From JAHBNG01 sp039028975 (lineage in GTDB: Bacteria > Chloroflexota > Anaerolineae > Caldilineales > Caldilineaceae): 64,000 nt of DNA. The translations under genes and the position numbers were made by a program. The stretch is taken from assembly GCA_039028975.1 (NCBI GenBank), contig JBCCHB010000021.1, positions 62,001-126,000 of the forward strand, in the 5' to 3' direction. Of the stretch, positions 25,770-35,167 are shown piece by piece (position 1 is the stretch's first letter; the number at the start of each line of letters is the position of its first letter). Under the pieces are notes generated by a model. It made no database searches. It was not told where the DNA came from and was given only the letters and a program-made list of their open reading frames with translations.

Positions 25770-26807
25770 ATGAAACACCAGCAACTCGGCAAGACAGATC
25801 TGCAAACACCTCCCATCGTCTTTGGCACCAGCAGCCTGGGCAATCTATTCGTCGCCTTGCCTTCAGAGACCAAGCTGGCCATCTTACAGCAGATGATCCA
25901 AGCCGTTCCGGCACCGGTTGCTCTCGATTCGGCGGGTAAGTATGGCGCGGGTCTGGCCTTAGAGACCATTGGCTGGGGGTTGAAAGAGTTGGGCGTGGCT
26001 GCCAACGATGTGGTCATTAGCAACAAATTGGGCTGGATCCGTACGCCTCTGACCACACCCGAACCTACCTTTGAGCCGGGTGCCTGGGTTGGTCTAGAGC
26101 ATGATGCCATCCAAGACATCTCTTACCAGGGCATCTTGCGCTGCTGGGAGCAGGGTAGCGAATTGCTGGGCGATTATACTTCACAAATGGTCTCGGTCCA
26201 TGATCCGGATGAATTTTTGGCTGCGGCCTCCTCTGAAAAGGAACGGGAAGAACGCGGCGAGCAGATTTTAGCGGCTTACCAAGCGCTAACGGAGCTCAAA
26301 ACCAAAGGGTCCGTTCGGGCCGTGGGTGTTGGATCCAAAGATTGGCACGCCATCCGCGACATCACAAAGGAAGTGGATCTGGATTGGGTCATGTTTGCCA
26401 ACAGCATGACGCTCTATGACCATCCGACAGAGCTGCTTGCGTTTATGGATGACCTTCAGCAGAAGGGGGTTGGCATCATCAACTCGGCTGTCTTTAATGC
26501 TGGTTTTCTCACCGGTGGAGAGTACTTCAACTATCGCTTGCTCGACCCCAAGGAGGAGGCCAACCAACCTCTCTTCCAGTGGCGAGAAAGTTTCTTTGCC
26601 CTCTGTGGTGAATTTGATGTGCGTCCAGCAGATGCCTGTGTCCACTTTGGACGCTCCCATCCAGGGGTAGTTAGCGTGGCGCTTAATACAAGCAAGCCAG
26701 AGCGCATTGCCCAAAACGTGGCATCAGTAACAGTTGAAGTCCCTGCTAGATTCTGGGATGCGATGAAAGAGAAGGGGCTATTGGCGGCTGATTATCCTCA
26801 TCTATAA
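25770..26807 (+). CDS. Aldo/keto reductase (aldose 1-dehydrogenase-like)
   Basis: The product has 345 residues from MKHQQLGKTDLQTPPIVFGT at 25770, the normal family start with AAAGAAG just upstream; ATG 25758 is the alternative. The catalytic tetrad is visible: Asp and Tyr in ALDSAGKYGAG, Lys in ISNKLGW and His in SVHDPDE. GFLTGGEYFNYR and the C-terminal SKPERIAQNV region fit the D-threo-aldose/L-fucose dehydrogenase subgroup, which oxidises sugars with NAD(P). The substrate is inferred only from subgroup. It is convergent with the alpha/beta hydrolase downstream. Confidence 0.88.
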   Translation: MKHQQLGKTDLQTPPIVFGTSSLGNLFVALPSETKLAILQQMIQAVPAPVALDSAGKYGAGLALETIGWGLKELGVAANDVVISNKLGWIRTPLTTPEPTFEPGAWVGLEHDAIQDISYQGILRCWEQGSELLGDYTSQMVSVHDPDEFLAAASSEKEREERGEQILAAYQALTELKTKGSVRAVGVGSKDWHAIRDITKEVDLDWVMFANSMTLYDHPTELLAFMDDLQQKGVGIINSAVFNAGFLTGGEYFNYRLLDPKEEANQPLFQWRESFFALCGEFDVRPADACVHFGRSHPGVVSVALNTSKPERIAQNVASVTVEVPARFWDAMKEKGLLAADYPHL

Positions 26808-27042
26808 GTAGTCTGCAGTCGCTTAGTCGTCTGGTCCAAAGTCGTAGCCGTTCAGTTCCCTGAGCTTGTCGAAGTGGAATCCGGCTTCGACGATCTCGGC
26901 CTACAGCGGGCGGCTGAATGGTTGCAGAGAGAGAGTCTCATCTATGTGGGTTGGGTTGCGATCGACTGATAATTAATCATTCATAAATTCAGCAATTCAA
27001 CAATTAATTATTCTAACAAACCCTTAGAATCCATATAGGGTC

Positions 27043-27181
27043 GGGCGCAATCCCATTTTTACGGTCGGGCTGATTTTGCGATGATTTCACCCGGTTTAGA
27101 GCGCATTTCGCCTCGAAAATGGTGCTAAATTGGCGATTTTTAGCCTTATTTTGCCGAAACCGTTTTTTTGGGATTGCGCCC
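27043..27181. mobile_element. 139-bp MITE with 13-bp TIRs and 9-bp target-site duplication
   Basis: GGGCGCAATCCCA (27043-27055) and TGGGATTGCGCCC (27169-27181) are perfect terminal inverted repeats; further in, ACGGT and ACCGT also pair. Immediately outside both ends lies TATAGGGTC (27034-27042 and 27182-27190), a perfect 9-bp direct repeat. It has no coding capacity, so it is a non-autonomous element. It occupies the convergent 26808-27205 gap, whose remainder contains only the short CCCTGAGCTTGTCGAAG repeat (26858-26874). Confidence 0.85.
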
Positions 27182-27205
27182 TATAGGGTCTTAATTCTTT
27201 CGCCC

Positions 27206-28018
27206 CTACAGGAGTCCCTGCACTTCCAACCAATCGCCAAATCGATCGATCCAACGATCCGAAGGTAGATTTTGGGTCTTCATGCCAAAGCCATGCCCTC
27301 CGGTTGAGTATAGGTGCAGCTCGGCAGATTTGCCAGCATTAGTCCAAGCGTTATAAAGAGCCACGCTGTGGGGGGCTAGCTCTAGCGGATCATCTGTAGC
27401 AGCGAGGATAAAGGCTGGTGGTGCGTCATCTGGCACCGGCTCGTCTGCCAGGCGATAGGCGGCATAGATGGGGGCCAGAAAGTCGGGACGGGATTCAGGC
27501 GTGTACTGAAAGCCCACCGATACGGTGACTGAACCACCAGCAGAAAACCCCATCATGCCAATGCGATCTGGCTGGATGCTGTACGTTTGCGCATGGGCGC
27601 GTACATATCGCATGGCGACTTGCCCATCGGCAGCAGCCAGCGGACGCACAGCTAACATATCTGCAATCAACTGTTCTTGAGGCTTCTCTGCAACATCCTT
27701 GGCTGGCTCACCCAGATGGCACTGAACAAGGCGGTACTTGAGCACAAATGCGGTGACGCCTCTAGCCGTCAGCCAATGCGCAACATCAAACCCCTCACTA
27801 TTGATGGAGAGTCCATGATAAGCCCCGCCAGGGCAGATAACCACGGCAGTGCCATTGGTCTGTTGAGGTCGAAAAACCGTCAGCGTTGGTGACGTGACGT
27901 TAAAGACAACTTGGGTTTGCCACTCCTCACTGAAGCATTCCTCTTCCTCATGGGTCCATGTCTCGGAGCCAGGAGCCGGACCGTCATAGAGTTGGATAAT
28001 TTCGTTTGGTGATTGCAT
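27206..28018 (-). CDS. Alpha/beta hydrolase (acetyl-esterase/xylanase-associated esterase type)
   Basis: The product has 270 residues from ATG 28018; the longer frame to 28060 would overlap the upstream gene. AVVICPGGAYHGLSINSEG is the oxyanion-side loop of dienelactone/acetyl-esterase-type hydrolases. The nucleophile elbow is GFSAGGSV, the acid lies in ILAATDDPLE and the histidine in STGGHGFGM. No signal peptide was seen. Enzymes of this type deacetylate sugars or small esters. It follows the PstS-like lipoprotein gene by about 20 nt on the same strand and may be the last gene of that operon, though function gives no obvious link. Confidence 0.85.
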   Translation of the reverse strand: MQSPNEIIQLYDGPAPGSETWTHEEEECFSEEWQTQVVFNVTSPTLTVFRPQQTNGTAVVICPGGAYHGLSINSEGFDVAHWLTARGVTAFVLKYRLVQCHLGEPAKDVAEKPQEQLIADMLAVRPLAAADGQVAMRYVRAHAQTYSIQPDRIGMMGFSAGGSVTVSVGFQYTPESRPDFLAPIYAAYRLADEPVPDDAPPAFILAATDDPLELAPHSVALYNAWTNAGKSAELHLYSTGGHGFGMKTQNLPSDRWIDRFGDWLEVQGLL

Positions 28019-28038
28019 GATGATTTCTATGGTTGAAC

Positions 28039-30222
28039 TTATCGAGCCAATACATCCCAAATCTCTCGATTAAAGCCTAATCGCTGGGCGGCAGTGCGCT
28101 GCCGCACGGTTAACTCATGCCACAGTTGCAGAGCAGTAATTGGTGGGCTTGCCTCCTCATCCCAACTGGCCTGATTCCAGCCAAGAATCTGCCAGAGCCT
28201 CTGCTCATCTCTGGCCAGTTCTTCCCATTTTACGGAAAACCAGTGAGCAATGACGTTGAGCGTCATTGTTTCGTAGAGGCGTCTCTTAGAAGCCGTAAGA
28301 ACATCGTCACTTGCCGGAAAATAGCCGACCTGCTCTATTTCTTGGTTGACATGCGTTAAGACGTAGTTGAGAAAAGCAGTGACTTGAGGCCTCTTAGAGA
28401 TTGTATTAATGTCTGAGTAGATCAGCAAAGGTCTTGCCAAAGGATACTCGTTGCCCTCTACAGTCATTGGTGACGCCTCTATCCCATTGACAGAGAGAAT
28501 TTTCATCACATCAGCACTCTGTTGGTAAAAGGCATACCCAAGGAAACCTATCGCGTGCGGCTCACTTTGAATGGCTCTGGCCAACCATTCTTGGCTAGGA
28601 ACTGTCGTCGTGTTCGGTGCGGCCCGAATTTGGTCTGCATCCCCCTTGAAGATCTCTTGCACAAAGAAATCATATGTTCCAGATGATTCCTCAGGCACAT
28701 AATGCAGAATAGGCTCCTCTGGCCATTCAGCATTGACCTCTGACCACAACGTTGCAGTGAATATACCAGCGAGTTCTTCGAATGTAACATCTGTCAGAAA
28801 AGAATTGCTTGGGTTGACCACAATTGCAAGTGCGTCAGTACCGATTGAAAGAGGAATCGGCGCGATGCCGCGCTTGGCACATGCCGCACTCTCCTCTTCT
28901 CTGATAATCCGGCTGGCTGTTGCAAAGTCTATAACTCCTTCTTCACAAAAGAGCCTAAACCCTTCACCCGAGCCACCTTGGTCGATGGTAATCCCACCTT
29001 TGAATCCCAAAGCATCAACAAACTCGGTTGCCATCTTATGGGCCAGCGGGTAAACAGTCGAGCTACCCGCGCCAATGATCTCACCACTAATGACTTCCGA
29101 AAGAGTCCATCGGCTATTGTTAAGAACCTTATGGCTAGCAGGGAAATACCCCAAGGCGCCCATCTCTAGATTGACCCGATTTAAGAAAAAGATAAGGAAG
29201 GCCATAACTTGCGGTTTCTGAACGAGCGTCCCCAAATCGGTATAGAGAAAAATGGGCCTTACAAGCGGATACTGGTTTTGGGCAAGCGCATCTTGTTCTG
29301 GACGTATATCATCTACGGCCACTGGTTTTAACGTACTTATGTGGCGTTGATAAAAGACATGTCCAAAGAAACCGATACCATTCGGTGCTTGGCTAACTTC
29401 TTGGGCCAGAATGTCATAGTTTCGTTCTTGCCGCACGTTAGCTGTGCTTAGAAGGCCAGCCATATCACCGCCCAGCACCTCTTGCATAAAAAATTCAAAC
29501 GTTCCTGTACTGTCACTCGGTACAATATGTTCAATTAACTCTTCTGGCCATTCAGCGTTGACGTCAGACCAATTATCAGCCGTAAAAATCGTGGCTAGCT
29601 CATCAAGTGAGATATTGTTTGTAACTTGGTTGTCTCTACTAACGACAATCGTCAGAGCATCAACGCCTATCTGGAGCTCAATGGGGATACGTCCCTTTGC
29701 TGCACAAAGCTCAATCTCATCATGCTGGATACGACGACTGGCAGTAACAATATCCAGCTCGTCACCTCCGCAAAAGCGGCTAAACCCACCACTTGTCCCT
29801 AATTCCTGAATGGCTACGTTACCCGCATAGCCATGCTCGATGATGCGAGTATAGAGTAACTGTGCTAATGGAAAGACGGTAGAACTACCTGCAATCGTAA
29901 TATCTCCTTCAACTTCTAGCGGATCGATATCAGGTAATTTTACATCGAATTCTTGAACCTGAACCGGTGATGTAATTCGGTCTTCTTCGGCCACCTCGGC
30001 CACTCGATACACTGTGCCAACTTCGAAATCGTCAGAATCGTCGAAAAGGTCAATAGACGTCGAGCGTGTCTTTCCATCCTCGCCCCTTTCTATTACGGAG
30101 GTCCCACCTGATAATTCTAGTCCATCATCTTGCATAGACTCTTGTACAGACGAACGATTACACCCTACAAGCAACAGGAGGAGGAAAAGGACCCGACCAA
30201 GATGCAATAACGTTTGAGGCAT
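28039..30222 (-). CDS. Lipoprotein with two PstS-like phosphate-binding domains
   Basis: The product has 727 residues. ATG 30222 has AAGGGG 8 nt upstream; an in-frame GTG at 30231 overlaps the previous stop. The signal MPQTLLHLGRVLFLLLLLVG ends at lipobox Cys21. Two homologous periplasmic-binding domains follow (about 100-370 and 375-640). Each has the phosphate-loop motif (TIAGSSTVFPLA and IIGAGSSTVYPLA), an SGGF/SGEGF motif, ASRRI/ASRII, a Ser/Thr-Gly-Thr motif (DSTGTFEFF, ESSGTYDFF) and a GYFPAS end. Duplicated PstS folds in one chain are unusual. A ~90-residue Trp-rich helical tail ends the protein. No PstCAB is present, so it may sense or scavenge an anion rather than feed a transporter. 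Confidence 0.82.
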   Translation of the reverse strand: MPQTLLHLGRVLFLLLLLVGCNRSSVQESMQDDGLELSGGTSVIERGEDGKTRSTSIDLFDDSDDFEVGTVYRVAEVAEEDRITSPVQVQEFDVKLPDIDPLEVEGDITIAGSSTVFPLAQLLYTRIIEHGYAGNVAIQELGTSGGFSRFCGGDELDIVTASRRIQHDEIELCAAKGRIPIELQIGVDALTIVVSRDNQVTNNISLDELATIFTADNWSDVNAEWPEELIEHIVPSDSTGTFEFFMQEVLGGDMAGLLSTANVRQERNYDILAQEVSQAPNGIGFFGHVFYQRHISTLKPVAVDDIRPEQDALAQNQYPLVRPIFLYTDLGTLVQKPQVMAFLIFFLNRVNLEMGALGYFPASHKVLNNSRWTLSEVISGEIIGAGSSTVYPLAHKMATEFVDALGFKGGITIDQGGSGEGFRLFCEEGVIDFATASRIIREEESAACAKRGIAPIPLSIGTDALAIVVNPSNSFLTDVTFEELAGIFTATLWSEVNAEWPEEPILHYVPEESSGTYDFFVQEIFKGDADQIRAAPNTTTVPSQEWLARAIQSEPHAIGFLGYAFYQQSADVMKILSVNGIEASPMTVEGNEYPLARPLLIYSDINTISKRPQVTAFLNYVLTHVNQEIEQVGYFPASDDVLTASKRRLYETMTLNVIAHWFSVKWEELARDEQRLWQILGWNQASWDEEASPPITALQLWHELTVRQRTAAQRLGFNREIWDVLAR

Positions 30223-30227
30223 TCCGT

Positions 30228-33200
30228 TCACCCCTTCTTTTCCAACGCGTCAATTCTGGCCTGAGCTAGGCTCAGATCACGTGTGCGCGTTCGTAATCTT
30301 TGGAGTAACATGCCGATAATGCCTCGAGCTATCTCTATACGATCATCCATCAATTCATAAAAAGGCTCCTGCTCCAGTTGAAGCAATTGGGTGGGTTGGG
30401 TTGTGCGAATGGTGGCCGTCCGTGCCTCATGGTCTAAAATGGCCATCTCTCCAAATACTTCACGCTCGCCCAATCGGGTAAAGACAGTCTCCTCGTCAGA
30501 TGCTTCAACTTCTCCCTCAACAATGATATACATACTGTCACCCGGCTCATCCTTTTCAAAGATGATTGTCCCAGATGGTTCTTCTCGCTCTTTGATCAGC
30601 CGGGCAATTTCAACTAGCAACTCATCGGGGGTATTGCTAAAGATATCCACACTCTTTAATATCATCACTTTCTCAATGGTAAGCAGCATCTGTTTATCTC
30701 CATTTGGTACCAGTTCCCTGGCCCCTTCCACACTGTTGGGATTGGATGATGGCAGCACGTTAAGTGATGTCTGTGCCCAAAAAGCAGTCTCTTGCACTAA
30801 CTCATCCACAGTAGAAGCCGCTACAGTGGAAACAGCCTCGTTAAGCTTACGGGTTCCAGCATTTGAGGAACAGAGTATTGTTACGCCCACGTAAAGTGCT
30901 TGCGCTTTTACCCAGGGCGGCACCCAGGCCGGAGGTTCGCTAATGATGGCGCATAGACGCTCGCACGGTTCAAGTGCTGGTTGCGGGTAATGGGTAGCCA
31001 AACGGCCCAAGGTCTGCTTTGGCGTCTGATTGTCTAGCAAAGGCAATAACTTTTGTTTTAGGGGATTGGGAACGAATAGATCAATGCTCTCTAAGGCATA
31101 GGCGTGTTGCTCATCTGTTACTGAGTGTGCAATGGCAGAAGCCAATCCAAGCGCTCTTTGAGCCTTGATAACCATTTGCGCATCATAAATAAAGGTCAAT
31201 AATAGCAACAAACGACGCTTTTGATCCACAAGCATGGACCTAAGCATGGCGCCTAAAGTAGAATAAGCAGCTGTCTCCTCCAAGTTGACAATGGAGGCCA
31301 ATGTCCAAGCGGCGTGTGCTATTTCGGCTTCGATCTGGTTGGTGACATGAAGGCGTTCGCTCTCGGTTGTCGCCTGATATTGACATTGGTGAAGCGCATT
31401 AAGTATTTGGCTACGCACGATCAAATCAGGAAGTTCGTTGTCAGGAAGATCGCTATGAAGATCACTGTAGGGCAATAGATGTGGGATGAGTTGGCTGCTG
31501 CGAAAGCGACTACAGATACGAGCAAGTTGAAAGAGAACCGGATAATTCTGTCTGGCATTCTCTAAAGCGAAGGGAAGGTAGGCCAATGTCTTCGTATCAC
31601 TAGCAACTAATGCTGAATGGGCAACGGAGCGTGTTGATGAGTCAGTCAATGCTTGAATCATTGCGGGGAGTAGGCTGTTATGCTTAAGTTCTCCTGCAGC
31701 AATCAATGCATTCCGACGCACGGACACATCATCATCTCGCAGCAGTTTGAGCAGGGAGCGATAGAGACCTGCCGTGCCGCTTTCGCCTATCACCTCTGCA
31801 GCGCGCCTTCGCTCATCGGCGGACGTGGCGTTGATCATCCCAGAAAGCTGTTCAGCCACGGCCACAATCCCCTCAATCTCACCGCTACGCAACAGGCCAA
31901 CCATAATGCTTTGGCGTTGGGCTGGATCAGGTGAATCCAAATAGCCAGTGAGCTCGTCCATGCTCTCGGGGGTAGAGAGGGCAGCCAAGGTACGCAAGGC
32001 CCTTTGGCGTACGGCTGGGGACGCATCATTCTGGAATCGCTCTTGAATCGCAGCGTTCATATCCGTCTGTTCGCTACGTTCCATTCGGGCCAGCGTATCT
32101 AGGCGCACAGTATCGCTTGGGTGAGCTAGTAGATCAGGCAGTGCTCGGGCATAGACGTCTTGATCGACCTCTTCCAGTACATTGAGGGCATAAATGACAG
32201 CACCCGGATGGGAATCATCCAGGGCTTCGCGGATGATTCCTAGGCTGGCCCTATCCAGTTGGAATTCGGCATTGCCTTGCACAATCCGTTGGTTTAGTGC
32301 TTGTTGTACCTGCTTGGGGTAGGCCCGCCCCAACAAGATGGTGGCCACAGCCCATCCCCCAAGAATAGGCAATAGGATATAAGCGAGTTGCAACATATCC
32401 AGCTGCAATATATTTGTAAAGAGTAGTAGAAGAGCGCCCGCAATGCCAATAGAGGCAGGCGTAATGATGCCATCCACCACCGTTTGCGTTGCCGTTCGCT
32501 GCTCTGCGGGCAGTGGCTGATAGAGCAAGTTGGCAGCCGTATTATCCGAAGCATCCAAGACCTGTCTGGCCAGATTGGTCAGGACCACTACAACAAATAG
32601 CAATAGTATCCACGTTGACAACAATGTACTTGTCAGAATAAAAAAGAGAGTCCCAATAATTAGCGTAAAAGGTGTAATAAGGATCACGGTACGAACACCG
32701 TAACGGGTGAGGAGACGGCTGGACAAAAAGAGCTGGATCAGTACGGTGAGACCGGCTGCGATACCACTAAATAGTCCCAAAAAGCTGGCAAGCTGCTCTT
32801 CATCAGGAATCTGTTCGCTAACTGTAATGTAGAAGATATTGTCGATAAAGTAGGCACCCAGCCCCACGAGGGTGTACATTACGAAGATCAAGATAATGTA
32901 GGGATTTGCCAAGAATCTAGGCTTAGCGCGTTCAATCGCATCAGAGTAACCAGCCGATGATTCACCAGTGGTCGTAGAGCTAGACGGTTCGGCACTTTTT
33001 CGAGTTATGAAGAAGAGGATGAGCAGGGCAATGCTGCTTGTTGCAACGGCAATCCATAATAGGTTACGCACACCTAATTGAGGAACAACGATGGGAATCA
33101 TTAATCCCATGAAAATGCCGCCAAAATGTTGCCCCGAACTAAGCAGCCCAAAGAGGCGTTTGGCCTGTTGCAGGTTAAAGAGGCGCCCTAGGAGATTCCA

Positions 33201-33593
33201 AAAACCCGTATCCATAAGCGTATCCAACAAGCCATACCAGATGGGTAGGCTAAAGATCAACCAACGACTGTTGGATACACCAAGCCCCAAACGCAGTACC
33301 ACTAGCGCAAGGATAATAAAGGCCAGGTTCCCAATTAGCTGCTGTCGGAAAGTTAGACGTTCACCCACTTTCAAGTAGACCAACGTTGCAAGTGGCACAA
33401 AGACACTTACACCGATGTAGACATAGGGTATCTGCTGCGCAACAAATTCATTTAAAAAGAGCGTATAGGCGCTAGTCAGAAAGAGGATATTGGCCATGTA
33501 CGCAAAAATCGCGTACAGCAAGACCAACGCGACCAGCTTGCCTTCGCCATCATGGATATTGAAAATGGAGGATAACTTGGTTGATGGGTTCAT
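30228..33593 (-). CDS. Npt-like/MFS membrane domain - HEAT repeats - cyclic-nucleotide-binding fusion
   Basis: The product has 1121 residues. Residues about 15-425 hold around 12 TM helices of the ATP/ADP-translocase-like (Npt/MFS) type, for example FLTSAYTLFLNEFVAQQIPY and LLSSGQHFGGIFMGLMIPIV. Residues about 440-930 are HEAT-like helical repeats (ALDDSHPGAVIYALNVLEEV, AQRQSIMVGLLRSGEIEG, LLRDDDVSVRRNALIAAGEL). Residues about 985-1110 are a cNMP-binding domain with an intact phosphate-binding cassette, FGEMAILDHEARTATI, including the cAMP-contacting Arg. It probably changes activity on cyclic-nucleotide binding. The start is 8 nt after the MscS stop, and its stop overlaps the GTG candidate of the lipoprotein gene. 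The solute is unknown. Confidence 0.82.
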   Translation of the reverse strand: MNPSTKLSSIFNIHDGEGKLVALVLLYAIFAYMANILFLTSAYTLFLNEFVAQQIPYVYIGVSVFVPLATLVYLKVGERLTFRQQLIGNLAFIILALVVLRLGLGVSNSRWLIFSLPIWYGLLDTLMDTGFWNLLGRLFNLQQAKRLFGLLSSGQHFGGIFMGLMIPIVVPQLGVRNLLWIAVATSSIALLILFFITRKSAEPSSSTTTGESSAGYSDAIERAKPRFLANPYIILIFVMYTLVGLGAYFIDNIFYITVSEQIPDEEQLASFLGLFSGIAAGLTVLIQLFLSSRLLTRYGVRTVILITPFTLIIGTLFFILTSTLLSTWILLLFVVVVLTNLARQVLDASDNTAANLLYQPLPAEQRTATQTVVDGIITPASIGIAGALLLLFTNILQLDMLQLAYILLPILGGWAVATILLGRAYPKQVQQALNQRIVQGNAEFQLDRASLGIIREALDDSHPGAVIYALNVLEEVDQDVYARALPDLLAHPSDTVRLDTLARMERSEQTDMNAAIQERFQNDASPAVRQRALRTLAALSTPESMDELTGYLDSPDPAQRQSIMVGLLRSGEIEGIVAVAEQLSGMINATSADERRRAAEVIGESGTAGLYRSLLKLLRDDDVSVRRNALIAAGELKHNSLLPAMIQALTDSSTRSVAHSALVASDTKTLAYLPFALENARQNYPVLFQLARICSRFRSSQLIPHLLPYSDLHSDLPDNELPDLIVRSQILNALHQCQYQATTESERLHVTNQIEAEIAHAAWTLASIVNLEETAAYSTLGAMLRSMLVDQKRRLLLLLTFIYDAQMVIKAQRALGLASAIAHSVTDEQHAYALESIDLFVPNPLKQKLLPLLDNQTPKQTLGRLATHYPQPALEPCERLCAIISEPPAWVPPWVKAQALYVGVTILCSSNAGTRKLNEAVSTVAASTVDELVQETAFWAQTSLNVLPSSNPNSVEGARELVPNGDKQMLLTIEKVMILKSVDIFSNTPDELLVEIARLIKEREEPSGTIIFEKDEPGDSMYIIVEGEVEASDEETVFTRLGEREVFGEMAILDHEARTATIRTTQPTQLLQLEQEPFYELMDDRIEIARGIIGMLLQRLRTRTRDLSLAQARIDALEKKG

Positions 33594-33601
33594 AGATTGA
33601 A

Positions 33602-35167
33602 CTACTTCATTGTCGTACCATTAACATTATTGCTATTGGCAGTGGAATCAGAAATAGGGGCATCCTGAACCGTTGACCCGTTAACGGATACCAAGTTGTT
33701 TTCCGCGTGATCCATTTTGGTGCGTTGTGCCGTGTCGACAGTGCGGCGGATCTCTTTACGTCGTTCAGTAATAAACTGATTAATGGTGAAGGCGAGGCCA
33801 GGGCTAGTTGCAATCACTTTGGTAACCGTATCATTTTTAAGAACAATTACCTTGGAATCATAAACCGCCGTTACAGAAACAGGACTAGGGACATCGCGCA
33901 ACACAGTCATCTCACCAAAGAGATCACCATAGGCTAGACGTGCGACCTCGTGGGAGTCACCCATCTTATCAGTGGCCTCTAGCTTGGCCAAGCCACCCAT
34001 GATAATGTAGAAGTATTCATCCATTTCACCGTGACGGATGATTGGCTCGCCTTTGCCATACTCGTGAACAAGGGCTTCCTCTGCCAACCACTTGATCTTT
34101 GTCGCAGCCAAGGTGCTAAATAGCGGATTGGTACTCAAAACATCAATTAGCTCATTGCGATCAATGTCTACATCTATCCCCTCCTCTAAATGGACTGATT
34201 GAACAGGGAGTGGGATGGTAAGCCCATTGCGCTTGGCCATATAGTAAACACGAGAATTGATATCTGTAATCACAGAATTCCAATAATCGATATGGGTATA
34301 GATACGGATAGTATAGTCAACGCCATAAAGACCATAACGTCTAAAGAGAATCTTTGGTCCAGGCGTTGCTCGAACATTCTCCACAGAAGCCACCGATTCT
34401 TTCAAAAGGTCCATTACTCGATTGGGTGGGTCGGTCATTGCAAAGCTGATGTCAATATCCACGCGCTGTATCGGCGTGGGCTGGGTAAGGTTTTTGATGG
34501 TTTGGGTACCTAATCGGCCATTGGGGATTACAAGCAGCTCATTACCAAAGGTCTCTAGGCGTACAGCACGCCAGTTCATGTCAACCACTGTGGCCATCTG
34601 ATTGTCGACCTCTAGCACGTCTCCTACTTGGAAGGGTCTATCAGCGATCAATAGAAAACCAGAGACTAAGTTGCTTAAGGTATCCTGCAGAGCTAGTGCA
34701 ATGACCAAAGACCCCACACCCACAGCCGTAACAAGGTTACTCAGATCAATGCTCCAAATACCGGTGGTGACTTGGGTAACAATCAGAAGTACGGCAATGC
34801 CACGGGCCAAACCAAAGAGCAGGGCAGGTACATTCGCAATGGATGAACCTGGCGTACTCTCGCCAAATTGGGCCGAATTACTAACCAAAGTCAGGATGGC
34901 ATAGAGAATCACCACCCACAGCAGCGTTTGGAGCATCCGTAGGGTAATGCCATCCTCAGAGAAACTTAATACCTCTCGTAACAAGAGCAGTACAGCAAGT
35001 GTTGGCACCACTTGGTTACGAATGAGACTAACACCCTTTGCAAATGGATTCTCATTGCGAGATAGCCATGAGCTAAGTTCACCCAACAGAATGACCAAAA
35101 GTGGGAATCCAATTATGATGCCCAATGCCCAACGGAATATGGGATCACTCCAGAGCTGCTCAAACAT
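33602..35167 (-). CDS. MscS-family mechanosensitive channel with C-terminal cNMP-binding domain
   Basis: The product has 521 residues. Its ATG (35167) lies inside the end of the cyclase-like gene (8-bp overlap). About four or five TM helices are followed by the MscS pore helix and beta domain: VGVGSLVIALALQDTLSNLV, GFLLIADRPFQVGDVLEVDN, VDMNWRAVRLETFGNELLVI, PNGRLGTQTIKNLTQP. Residues about 330-470 are a cNMP-binding fold. In its phosphate cassette, FGEMTVLRDVPSPVSVTA, Ser stands where the conserved Arg normally contacts the cyclic phosphate, so binding may be weak, altered or lost. MscS-cNMP fusions are known and can be gated by cyclic nucleotide. The tail (about 480-521) is polar. Confidence 0.88.
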   Translation of the reverse strand: MFEQLWSDPIFRWALGIIIGFPLLVILLGELSSWLSRNENPFAKGVSLIRNQVVPTLAVLLLLREVLSFSEDGITLRMLQTLLWVVILYAILTLVSNSAQFGESTPGSSIANVPALLFGLARGIAVLLIVTQVTTGIWSIDLSNLVTAVGVGSLVIALALQDTLSNLVSGFLLIADRPFQVGDVLEVDNQMATVVDMNWRAVRLETFGNELLVIPNGRLGTQTIKNLTQPTPIQRVDIDISFAMTDPPNRVMDLLKESVASVENVRATPGPKILFRRYGLYGVDYTIRIYTHIDYWNSVITDINSRVYYMAKRNGLTIPLPVQSVHLEEGIDVDIDRNELIDVLSTNPLFSTLAATKIKWLAEEALVHEYGKGEPIIRHGEMDEYFYIIMGGLAKLEATDKMGDSHEVARLAYGDLFGEMTVLRDVPSPVSVTAVYDSKVIVLKNDTVTKVIATSPGLAFTINQFITERRKEIRRTVDTAQRTKMDHAENNLVSVNGSTVQDAPISDSTANSNNVNGTTMK

